21,696 nucleotides of DNA from CAVRQM01 sp964250775 (GTDB taxonomy: Bacteria; Pseudomonadota; Alphaproteobacteria; Acetobacterales; Acetobacteraceae), in contig CAXUHK010000060.1 of assembly GCA_964250775.1 (NCBI GenBank), forward strand, positions 1 to 21,696. Direction: 5' to 3'. The position numbers and the translations under genes are program-made. Within the stretch, counting starts at the first letter, position 1. Each line of letters opens with the position of its first letter. Of this stretch, positions 14,167 to 20,883 are shown piece after piece. The notes under the pieces were generated by a model. That model did no database searches. It had not been told where the DNA came from and worked only from the letters and a program-made list of their open reading frames with translations.

Positions 14167-15669
14167 CTACACCGCGCCCTTGCGCAGGATTACTGCCGGT
14201 ATCGTTTTAAGAACAATCGCGACGTCGCGCCAGAAAGTCCAGTTCGCGACATACCGGACATCAAGCTCGACCCGTTGGGCGTAGGACGTATCACTCCGGC
14301 CGCTGACCTGCCACAAACCAGTGAGCCCGGGCCGCGCCTGGTAATAGTAACGTATTTCGCTTCCGTAGCGAACAATTTCCGCGCGCACGATCGGGCGCGG
14401 CCCTACCAGGCTCATTTCACCGCGCAACACGTTGATAAGCTGCGGCAGTTCATCGAGGCTGGTCTTGCGCAGGAAGTGACCGACGCCGGTGACACGGGGA
14501 TCCCGCCGCAGCTTCTGGGTCGCGTTCCACTCCGCCGCCGCCGCCGGATCGCTGGCCAGGAGCTGTTCCAGGACACGGTCTGAGTTGGCCACCATGGACC
14601 GGAACTTCATGCACCCGAACATCCGGCCATTCGCGCCCAGCCGCTGATGGCGGAACAACGCGTCGCCGCCGTCGCGACGGATGAGCATGGCCAACAACAC
14701 GAATAGCGGCGCCAGCATGAGCAGCAGCAACGCCGCGCCGCATCTGTCCATGCACTGCTTCGCCAGGCCGCCGACCGGGGTCGAGCGCTCACGCAGCGAT
14801 GGCAGCAGCACGACGTCGTGCCCGGTGAAGGCGCGGTGACGGTTGTTCAGGCCGGAAAGCCCGGGATGCACCAGGGTGGTCGCGACCGGCAGCCGGGTGA
14901 GCTTGAGTTCGGCGATGGCTTGCTCAACCGAGCCTGGGCGGTCGAAGTCGGTGGCGACGATCAGCAGGTCCGCCGTCGCCGGATCCACGAGGCGCAGCTG
15001 CGCGGCCTGCCTGGCGTCGCCCGGGTCGACATGGCCGATCACGTCGAAGCCCAACCGATGGTTGGAGCGCAACGCGGCTTCGACCTTCTCCGCAGCCGCC
15101 GCGGGCGCGACGATCACCGTGCGCAGCGTCCAGAAGCCACTCGACCGCAGCAACGCCCGCGCCACGGTGCGGGTCGCCATCAGCGCCGGGACGAAGATCA
15201 TCCAGCTCGTCAGCCACGAGGCCAGCCAGACCGGGGAGACCATGTCGTTGCCCGCTGCCTGGTGCAGTTCGGCATAGCCAAGCATCCGCGCCAGTGTTCC
15301 GAGCGCGGCGGTTCCGCCCAGTGCGGCCGCGGAACCGGCGAGCACGTCGCTTAATTGCGTGTTCCAGGCGAGACGCAGGTTGTGGTGACGGCGAGATGCC
15401 AGCCACGTCACGACGCAGACCGCCGAGGCCAGCCAGAGCAGGCCGGCCAGCCCTGACGGGTCGACCGCTTCCGGCAACCCGGGCAACGCCGCCACGCGCA
15501 GCACCGGGGCCGCGCCGACCCACGCCGCGGCGACCGCGACGAGGTCCGCCAGGCTGAACGTCGCCGTCCTCACCAAGGCGGGGCGGCGCTCGGTGGCAAC
15601 TGGCACCGGCACGGTCGCAAGCCGCTCCGAGCCATCCATCACTGCCTCGACACGATTGATCTTAGACAT
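14167..15669 (-). CDS. Polyprenyl-phosphate sugar-1-phosphate transferase (WbaP/GumD type)
   Basis: 500 residues from the ATG at 15669. The frame is open to a TTG at 15732, but that lies upstream of the transcription start predicted from the -24/-12 element, so the ATG is preferred. The N-terminal half has four or five membrane helices (e.g. LADLVAVAAAWVGAAPVL, GLLWLASAVCVVTWLA), then a CoA-binding-like domain. The C-terminal catalytic domain begins with the membrane segment ALLLLMLAPLFVLLAMLI, then FRHQRLGANGRMFGCMKFRSM, the catalytic Asp-Glu pair in KTSLDELPQL (about 406-407), LVGPRP, and PGLTGLWQVSGRS. It transfers a sugar-1-phosphate onto undecaprenyl phosphate, the first committed step of EPS repeat-unit assembly. 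First gene of the five-gene minus-strand run. Confidence 0.93.
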   Translation of the reverse strand: MSKINRVEAVMDGSERLATVPVPVATERRPALVRTATFSLADLVAVAAAWVGAAPVLRVAALPGLPEAVDPSGLAGLLWLASAVCVVTWLASRRHHNLRLAWNTQLSDVLAGSAAALGGTAALGTLARMLGYAELHQAAGNDMVSPVWLASWLTSWMIFVPALMATRTVARALLRSSGFWTLRTVIVAPAAAAEKVEAALRSNHRLGFDVIGHVDPGDARQAAQLRLVDPATADLLIVATDFDRPGSVEQAIAELKLTRLPVATTLVHPGLSGLNNRHRAFTGHDVVLLPSLRERSTPVGGLAKQCMDRCGAALLLLMLAPLFVLLAMLIRRDGGDALFRHQRLGANGRMFGCMKFRSMVANSDRVLEQLLASDPAAAAEWNATQKLRRDPRVTGVGHFLRKTSLDELPQLINVLRGEMSLVGPRPIVRAEIVRYGSEIRYYYQARPGLTGLWQVSGRSDTSYAQRVELDVRYVANWTFWRDVAIVLKTIPAVILRKGAV

Positions 15670-15732
15670 CCGCGTGACTTTCAACGTGGGCCGCAACAGG
15701 ACGGCATTATGCCGCGTTGCACCATGCGACAA

Positions 15733-15748
15733 CGCAAAGCTCGTGCCA
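15733..15748 (-). promoter_or_regulatory. Sigma-54 (-24/-12) promoter of the EPS operon
   Basis: On the minus strand the sequence reads TGGCACG-AGCT-TTGCG, against the RpoN consensus TGGCACG-N4-TTGCW. Only the last base differs, and the GG-to-GC spacing of 10 bp is exact. The predicted start is near 15722, about 50 bases before the sugar-transferase ATG. A sigma-54 activator is encoded divergently about 380 bp away, which makes this a strong call for a by-eye match. Confidence 0.75.
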
Positions 15749-15941
15749 TCGGATGTTGACGTTTGAAAGTCACCGAACGGTGTGCGCTTCAGCCGCTTCG
15801 GATGTCCAAGCGGTCACCCATGGGCATCCGTCAATGCGGTTGGCCAGTGCCGCTTCGGCAAAATGGACCGTGGCGGGTCGGTCATGGAGTCACGGGTTTT
15901 TGATGGTAATCTCCGGAGCAAGTCGACCGGAGGCTGTTGCG

Positions 15942-15971
15942 TAGACGTCAATGGTTGTATCTAGATGTCAA
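15942..15971. repeat. Tandem direct repeat TAGAYGTCAA, 20-bp period
   Basis: TAGACGTCAA (15942-15951) and TAGATGTCAA (15962-15971) match at 9 of 10 bases and repeat at two helical turns, so both copies face the same side of DNA. Position is about 195-225 bp upstream of the -24 element, within normal enhancer range. Confidence 0.4.
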
Positions 15972-16128
15972 CTAACGTATGAGAATGTTACGTGTGCTTC
16001 GCGGTCATGACGGCCGCAACACACTGGCTGCGTCAAAACGGCGTCCAAACCCTGTGCTGGCATGGTCCAGTTCGGACCGATGGTCTGGGTTTCGGGATTA
16101 GGACGTAACACTGTGTAAGGCGAACGTT

Positions 16129-17211
16129 ATGTCTTCGCACCAAACCTTATCGACGCTCAACCGCCCGCTTGGCACGTTTGATGCTCTACATATGCTGACA
16201 ATGACCTCATTGAGCCCACAGATGGGAGATGTCTCCAGGATACTTCGCAAGTTCGCGGTGACCGACGCGCCGATCCTCATCACCGGCGAGAGCGGGACCG
16301 GGAAGGAAGTGTCGGCGCGCGCCATACATGCCGCCTGCCGACGCCGCACTGGACCATTCATGGCGGTGAACTGCGCCGCCCTCCCGGCCGACCTTATCGC
16401 GTCCGAGCTGTTCGGCTATGAGAAGGGAGCGTTCACCGGGGCTACCACGCGCAAGATCGGCCAGATCGAGCACGCCAACGGCGGAACCTTGTTCCTCGAC
16501 GAGATCGGCGACATGCCGGTCGACTTGCAGAGCCACCTACTGCGTTTCCTCCAGGAGGGCAAGATTGTCCGCGTCGGCGGCCGAGGCGACGCGATTTCGG
16601 TGGATGTGCGCATCATCGCCGCGACCAACGTCGACCTGAACGCCGCCATGCAGGAGGGCCTGTTCCGGGAGGACTTGTTCTTCCGTCTCAACGTCCTGTC
16701 GCTCCACATGCCGCCGTTGCGCGAGCGAGTGGGCGATCTGGAGCCGCTCGCGTACCGCTTCCTGATCGAAAGTTCGGAGCAGGTCGGCCGCGAGGTGCAC
16801 GCCATCTCCAGCGAGGCGATGACCGCCCTGGTGGAGCACGACTGGCCGGGCAACGTGCGCGAACTGAAATCGGCCATCTTCCGCGCGGTCGTGATGTGCA
16901 ACGGCGGCGTGATCCAAATGGACGACCTCAGCCTGACGCCGTCGCGACGCCGCGCGAGCCATACCGGCCCGCTGCCCGAGGGCGACATCAGGACCATGCT
17001 GCCACGCTCCGTCGCCATCGGACGGGAATCGCTGATCGAGTGCCTAGTCCGCAACCGCCAGAACGTGACCGCCACGGCACGCGAGCTGCGGGTATCGCGG
17101 GTGACGCTGTATCGCCTGCTGCGCCGCTTCGACATCTCGCTGGACCGCCGCGGCCCCGGGGGGCCCGGGGGGGCCGGGGGGGGGGCGGGCGGCGTGGGGG
17201 AAGCGGGTGGG
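16129..17211 (+). CDS. Sigma-54-dependent transcriptional activator without sensory domain (3' end lost at gap)
   Basis: ATG at 16129 with AAGG upstream; an ATG at 16201 is an alternative. Only about 28 residues precede the AAA+ domain, so there is no receiver, GAF or PAS domain. Seen in order: Walker A GESGTGKE (53-60), the sigma-54 contact loop GAFTGAT (100-106), Walker B LFLDEIGD (121-128), the arginine-finger region REDLFFRLNV (180-189), WPGNVRELKSA (239-249), and a Fis-type helix-turn-helix NVTATARELRVSRVTLYRLLRRF (about 302-324). It is expected to remodel RNA polymerase-RpoN at the -24/-12 promoter of the divergent EPS operon. Reliable sequence ends near 17150; beyond that poly-G and ten N replace the true end, and the Gly-rich residues there should be ignored. 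The gene is probably almost complete, since the helix-turn-helix is normally C-terminal. Confidence 0.9.
16170..16185 (+). promoter_or_regulatory. Second -24/-12-like element inside the activator's 5' end
   Basis: TGGCACG-TTTG-ATGCT matches the sigma-54 consensus at all but one defined position, with correct 10-bp GG-to-GC spacing. If used, transcription would begin near 16196 and translation could start at the ATG at 16201, still upstream of the whole AAA+ core. It may allow positive autoregulation, or may be a chance match within coding sequence. Confidence 0.35.
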
Positions 17212-17221
17212 NNNNNNNNNN
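17212..17221. other. Assembly gap (10 N) flanked by poly-G
   Basis: Ten N lie between G-runs at about 17154-17211 and 17230-17259. The flanks look like low-quality extension, so the true distance between the activator and creA is unknown. Confidence 0.97.
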
Positions 17222-17267
17222 CCTGGCGGGGCCCCCCGCGGGGGGGGGGGGCGGGGGGGCCGCCAGG
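17222..17267. terminator. Strong GC hairpin between convergent genes
   Basis: CCTGGCGG (17222-17229) pairs perfectly with CCGCCAGG (17260-17267); inside it a C6 run can pair with the G-run. It sits just past the creA stop and toward the activator end, the right place for a bidirectional terminator, and its stability could explain the broken assembly. The inner G-run may be artefactual. Confidence 0.35.
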
Positions 17268-17287
17268 CGGGGCGACGGCCGGCTTGG

Positions 17288-17761
17288 CTAACGCGTTTCG
17301 AGCGGGACGGCCGTGATGCTGTTGAACGCGCTGCCGCCGCGTGCGAGGCTGATCGTCGACCAGACCAGGTAGACCGCGACCTGCTTCTCGGCATCGAACA
17401 GTCGGGTCACGCGGATTTCCTTGAACAGCGGGCTTGCGGCGGCTCCGAACACCACCTCGCGTTCCGGGATTTTGCCGTGGGCGACGACCGGCCCGACGGC
17501 GCGGCAGGCGATCGAGAAGCGGCTCGGATCGGTCGCCAACCCCAGCGATCCGCTGATCCCGCCGGTCTCAGCCCGACTGACGTAGCAGCTCACCCCGTCC
17601 ACGCGAGGATCGTCGTAGCGTTCCACCACGATCCGGTCGTTGCGGCCCAACAACTTGAACGTGGTGTCCACACTGCCGATCCGTTTCGCCTCATCGGCGT
17701 CACCCGGCCAGGCCAGCACCGTAACGGCGGCAACGAGAAGCACGGCACCGACACGTCTCAT
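17288..17761 (-). CDS. creA: CreA-family periplasmic protein
   Basis: 157 residues from the ATG at 17761; the frame is open upstream into rppH, but RRVGAVLLVAAVTVLAWPGDA is a proper signal peptide start. After it come the CreA-family blocks RIGSVDTTFKLLGRNDRIVV, DGVSCYVSRAETGGISGSLG, DPSRFSIACRAVGP and VYLVWSTISLARG, with a pair of conserved cysteines likely forming a disulfide. Length equals that of E. coli CreA. Function is poorly known; in E. coli it lies next to the CreBC two-component genes, but no such system is near here. It starts 7 bases after rppH and is the last gene of the right-arm run. Confidence 0.92.
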   Translation of the reverse strand: MRRVGAVLLVAAVTVLAWPGDADEAKRIGSVDTTFKLLGRNDRIVVERYDDPRVDGVSCYVSRAETGGISGSLGLATDPSRFSIACRAVGPVVAHGKIPEREVVFGAAASPLFKEIRVTRLFDAEKQVAVYLVWSTISLARGGSAFNSITAVPLETR

Positions 17762-17768
17762 GGTACGG

Positions 17769-18281
17769 TCAACCTTCTGGCTTGGCGTAACCGGCGAAAA
17801 TCGCCGAGAGTTTTGCGTAAACCGGGCATTTCCACCCGACGACCATGGCCGCAACGCTGTCGAGCGTCACCCAGCGCCAGGCGTCGAACTCAGGGACCGC
17901 GTCGCAGTCCAGCCTGATATCGGCATCCTGCCCGGTGAAGCGCAACGCGAACCAACGCTGCCGCTGGCCGCGATAGGCCGCCTTGCCGTCACCCAGCCGC
18001 ATCGAGCTCGGGAAGTCGTAGCTCAACCATTCAGAATGCTCGCCGACGATTTCAACCCGGTCCGTCCCGATCTCCTCGGCCAGCTCGCGCAGCACGGCGC
18101 GGCGCGGGTCCTCGCCGCCGTCGATCCCGCCCTGGGGAAATTGCCAACCCGAGATGTCGGCGTCGCGGGGCGGGAGGTCGGCGCGGCGACCCACAAACAC
18201 CAAGCCGTCGCGATTGAACAGGATCGCCCCGACACCGGCGCGATAGGATGGCTGGTCTGCAGCGGCATCGGGCACCGTCAT
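17769..18281 (-). CDS. rppH: RNA pyrophosphohydrolase RppH (Nudix)
   Basis: 170 residues, ATG overlapping the stop of the deacetylase gene (ATGA). N-terminal YRAGVGAILFNRDGLVFVGRR and SGWQFPQGGIDGGE are the RppH signature; the Nudix box GX5EX7REUXEEXG occupies residues 51-73 with the metal-binding Glu residues intact (RELAEEIG). QRQRWFALRFTG and FDAWRWVTLD are further RppH blocks. It removes pyrophosphate from triphosphorylated RNA 5' ends, starting mRNA decay. Linkage to the deacetylase and ctpA is usual in alphaproteobacteria. Confidence 0.94.
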   Translation of the reverse strand: MTVPDAAADQPSYRAGVGAILFNRDGLVFVGRRADLPPRDADISGWQFPQGGIDGGEDPRRAVLRELAEEIGTDRVEIVGEHSEWLSYDFPSSMRLGDGKAAYRGQRQRWFALRFTGQDADIRLDCDAVPEFDAWRWVTLDSVAAMVVGWKCPVYAKLSAIFAGYAKPEG

Positions 18282-19306
18282 GGCCTGGCGGCGCTCGCCG
18301 CCACTTCGGACGCGCCTGCGGATGCCAGCGCACTGACCGGAACGAGCGCGAAGCCGCGTGCCGCGAGGGTCGCGGCCCAGTTCGCGAGTCGGGTCACCGT
18401 CACCGGGCGTGGCGGTCCCGCCACGCCCATCGCCGAGCCGCGATCATGCGCCAGCGCCTCCAACTGGGCCAGCGACAGGTCGATCTGGCTCCGCATTTCC
18501 GTGGCGTCGATCACCGCGTCGACACTGCGCCCCATGATCCCCGGGGTGCCGGGGACGCCCGGGCGGCCATCGACATACATGAGGCCGCGTGCGCCAAGCT
18601 CACGCAACACCGGAGCCATTTGCGTGGCGCTGCCGGCGAAGCGTTCGCCGCGCAACGACCCCATGGCGCTGGTCACGCCGACATAACCGGCGATCCGCGA
18701 CAGGGCCCACTCCAGCCGCTGCTGGTTCACGCCGTCGATGTTGCCGGTCAGCAACGCCTCTGGGCCGGGATCGTCGGTCGGGTAGCCTTGCGGCTCCATC
18801 GGCAACGACAGGAAGCTCTCATGCCCAAGCTGCCGCAGCTTTTGCAGCAGCGCATCGGGACGATACGAATAGGGCGAGACAGCGAACGACACCGAGGCGG
18901 GCAGGGCGGCGGCGGCTGCGTCGTCCTCGGCTGCCGAGAGCCCGACGCCGGTCAGCAGGACGGCGATCCGCGGTCGATTGTCCGCGCTGGGAGCGGCGGC
19001 GGCATAGGCACGCATCGAAGTCCGTCCGTCCGCTCCAATCCTGGGAAGCGCCGTGCCGACATAATCGGGCGCCGGCTCTTCGAGCGCCAAATCGGGCGGC
19101 GGGATCGCGCCGGGACTGGAAGCCGGCCGCGGCGCGGGCGTCACCGGGACCCGCTCGGCGGGCAATGGCGCCGGCGGAGGGGAGACGGCCGCCATGGCGG
19201 CCACCGGCAGCGGTGGCCCGCGCACCTGCAGCAAAACGGCAGCGGCGGCGACCGCGGCCAGCAACCCGAGCCAGAACCAAGCCAGCGCGCGCAGCACCGG
19301 GCTCAT
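18278..19306 (-). CDS. Divergent polysaccharide deacetylase family protein (YibQ/DUF610)
   Basis: 342 residues. A single N-terminal membrane helix (about 8-27, WFWLGLLAAVAAAAVLLQV) anchors it, then about 80 residues of Pro/Ala-rich linker, then a NodB-like barrel from about 111: RIAVLLTGVGLS, VSFAVSPYSYRPDALLQKLRQLGHE, FLSLPMEPQGYP, GVTSAMGSLRGERF, GLMYVDGR. The Asp pair common to this family (DDxG) is replaced here by TGVG, which may weaken metal binding. Family function is not proven; in E. coli yibQ lies beside envC. Here envC-like and ctpA-like genes lie just upstream on the same strand, supporting a cell-envelope role. Confidence 0.88.
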   Translation of the reverse strand: MSPVLRALAWFWLGLLAAVAAAAVLLQVRGPPLPVAAMAAVSPPPAPLPAERVPVTPAPRPASSPGAIPPPDLALEEPAPDYVGTALPRIGADGRTSMRAYAAAAPSADNRPRIAVLLTGVGLSAAEDDAAAAALPASVSFAVSPYSYRPDALLQKLRQLGHESFLSLPMEPQGYPTDDPGPEALLTGNIDGVNQQRLEWALSRIAGYVGVTSAMGSLRGERFAGSATQMAPVLRELGARGLMYVDGRPGVPGTPGIMGRSVDAVIDATEMRSQIDLSLAQLEALAHDRGSAMGVAGPPRPVTVTRLANWAATLAARGFALVPVSALASAGASEVAASAARP

Positions 19307-19356
19307 GGCCGCCCTCGCGGCACCACCGCCCGTGCCGCGGCGTGGCCCATGCCAGC

Positions 19357-20742
19357 CTAGCGCGATGCGCGCTTGCCCACCTGCATCGCCCGCACGACGG
19401 CCAGCGCCTGCTGCAGTTGGAAGTCGGTCTCGGGCTTGGTCGGGTCGAACTTGGGGAAGCCCTCGGGCGGCATCTGTGGCACCTCGCGCACCATCGGCGG
19501 CAGGTCGGTGCGCGGCGGCGTCGGCACGTTGGGCGTGCCGCCGGTGTTGCGGATGGTGTGGTTGAGGTCGGCCTCGCGCTCCGGCCCGAACTTCGACGGG
19601 TCGTTACGGCTGCTCGCGACCGGCACGTCGGGCGTGATCCCGAGCCCCTGGATCGAACGCCCGGACGGCGTGTAGTAGCGCGCCGTGGTCAGGCGGATGG
19701 CGCCGTTGGGCGGCAGCGGGATCACGGTCTGCACCGAGCCCTTGCCGAAGGTGCGGGTGCCCAGGATCACGCCGCGCCGGTGGTCCTGCAGCGCGCCGGC
19801 GACGATCTCGCTGGCGGAGGCGGAGCCTTCGTTGGTCAGCACCACCAGCGGCAGGCCATCGGTGATGTCGCCGTCCTTGGCGTTCCAGCGCTGGCTGTCG
19901 TCGGGGTTGCGCGCCCGCGTGCTGACGATCTCGCCGTGGTCGATGAAGTCGTCCGAGACGGCGATCGCCTGGTCGAGCAGGCCGCCGGGATCGTTGCGCA
20001 GGTCCAGCACGACGCCGCGCAGATGGTCGCCGGACTGCGCCTTGAGCTGCTGGTAGGCGCGGCGCACCCCGTTGTCGCTCTGCTCGGTGAACTGGCTGAG
20101 CCGGATGTAGGCGACGTCGTTGCCTTCCAGATGGCTCTTCACGACCTGGATCTTGATGACCTCGCGCGTCATCGACAGCTCGACCGGCTGCTCGACGCCC
20201 TGGCGCTTGATCTGCAGCGTGATGCGGCTGTTGGGCGGTCCGCGCATCCGGTCCACGGCGTCGTTCAGCGCCAAGCCCTGCACGGTCTTGCCGTCCAGCG
20301 ACAGGATCAGGTCGCCGGCCTTGACGCCGGCGCGCGAGGCCGGGGTGTCGTCGATCGGGCTGATGACCTTGATGAAGCCGTTGTCCTGCGTGACCTCGAT
20401 GCCGAGACCGCCGAACTCGCCGCGCGTCGTCACCTGCATGTCGCGGAAAGCCTTGGGATTCATGTAGTTGCTGTGCGGGTCGAGCCCGGTCAGCATCCCG
20501 TTGAGCGCGTTCTCGACCAAGTCGCGGTCGCTCACCGGCTCCACGTACTCGGCCCGCACCTTGTCGAACACGTCGCTGAACAGCGTCAGCAGGCGATAGG
20601 TCTCGGCGCGCCCGCTGTCCTGCGCCAGCGCCCGGGGGAACAGCGACACCCCGAACCGGTTGGCGACCAGGCCGTAAGCCGGGCCGAGCGCCACGCCGGC
20701 GACGAATACCGAGCCGAGCAGCAGTCCCGAACGTAGCCTCAT
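19357..20742 (-). CDS. ctpA: S41 carboxyl-terminal processing protease (CtpA type)
   Basis: 461 residues with a signal sequence (RLRSGLLLGSVFVAGVALG, possible cleavage after ALAQ at about 41). A helical domain (TLFSDVFDKVRAEYVEPVSD) is followed by a PDZ domain from about 108 (FGGLGIEV, SRAGVKAGDLILSLDG) and the S41 core: VVLDLRNDPGGLL, then the catalytic Ser309 in GSASASEIVAGAL and Lys334 in FGKGSVQT, 25 residues apart as in Prc/CtpA. The C-terminus is a Pro-rich tail. The enzyme degrades or trims periplasmic proteins; in several proteobacteria it controls peptidoglycan endopeptidases. AAGGG precedes the start. The 141-bp space before it shows no gene. Confidence 0.94.
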   Translation of the reverse strand: MRLRSGLLLGSVFVAGVALGPAYGLVANRFGVSLFPRALAQDSGRAETYRLLTLFSDVFDKVRAEYVEPVSDRDLVENALNGMLTGLDPHSNYMNPKAFRDMQVTTRGEFGGLGIEVTQDNGFIKVISPIDDTPASRAGVKAGDLILSLDGKTVQGLALNDAVDRMRGPPNSRITLQIKRQGVEQPVELSMTREVIKIQVVKSHLEGNDVAYIRLSQFTEQSDNGVRRAYQQLKAQSGDHLRGVVLDLRNDPGGLLDQAIAVSDDFIDHGEIVSTRARNPDDSQRWNAKDGDITDGLPLVVLTNEGSASASEIVAGALQDHRRGVILGTRTFGKGSVQTVIPLPPNGAIRLTTARYYTPSGRSIQGLGITPDVPVASSRNDPSKFGPEREADLNHTIRNTGGTPNVPTPPRTDLPPMVREVPQMPPEGFPKFDPTKPETDFQLQQALAVVRAMQVGKRASR

Positions 20743-20883
20743 CCGCGCTATCCCTTCGACGCCGCCATTCCGCCGCCCGGAGATGGCAAATCCGCAAAAA
20801 TGGTCACTCTTGGAGACCCGACCAGTGCCTTGAACAACCAGTGTTTCGCGCGCCGCGGTGCCTCGGGCGCGAGTATCGCCCGG

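Larger units (their letters stand above)
15670..16128. other. 459-bp divergent regulatory region of the EPS locus
   Basis: No credible gene: short frames here lack ribosome sites and domains. The region is visibly richer in A/T than its surroundings. Besides the -24/-12 element it holds: an inverted repeat CACCG-AA-CGGTG at 15771-15782; a 10-base direct repeat GCCGCTTCGG at 15792-15801 and 15849-15858; a direct repeat TAGAYGTCAA at 15942-15951 and 15962-15971 (exactly 20 bp apart); and an inverted repeat GGTCC-AGTTC-GGACC at 16064-16078. Such sites, 20-330 bp upstream of a sigma-54 promoter, are where an enhancer-binding protein would bind. Which one, if any, is used cannot be told from sequence alone. 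Confidence 0.5.

Noticed and set aside
15670..15732. TTG start at 15732 for the sugar transferase
   Set aside because: It would lie upstream of the transcription start expected from the -24/-12 promoter; the ATG at 15669 gives normal length.
15717..15964. Two short plus-strand frames in the EPS regulatory region
   Set aside because: They overlap the -24/-12 element and repeats, have no ribosome site, and show no recognisable domain or protein-like composition.
17151..17316. Gly/Arg-rich C-terminal extension of the sigma-54 activator running through the N gap
   Set aside because: It is translation of poly-G and undetermined bases, not a real domain.
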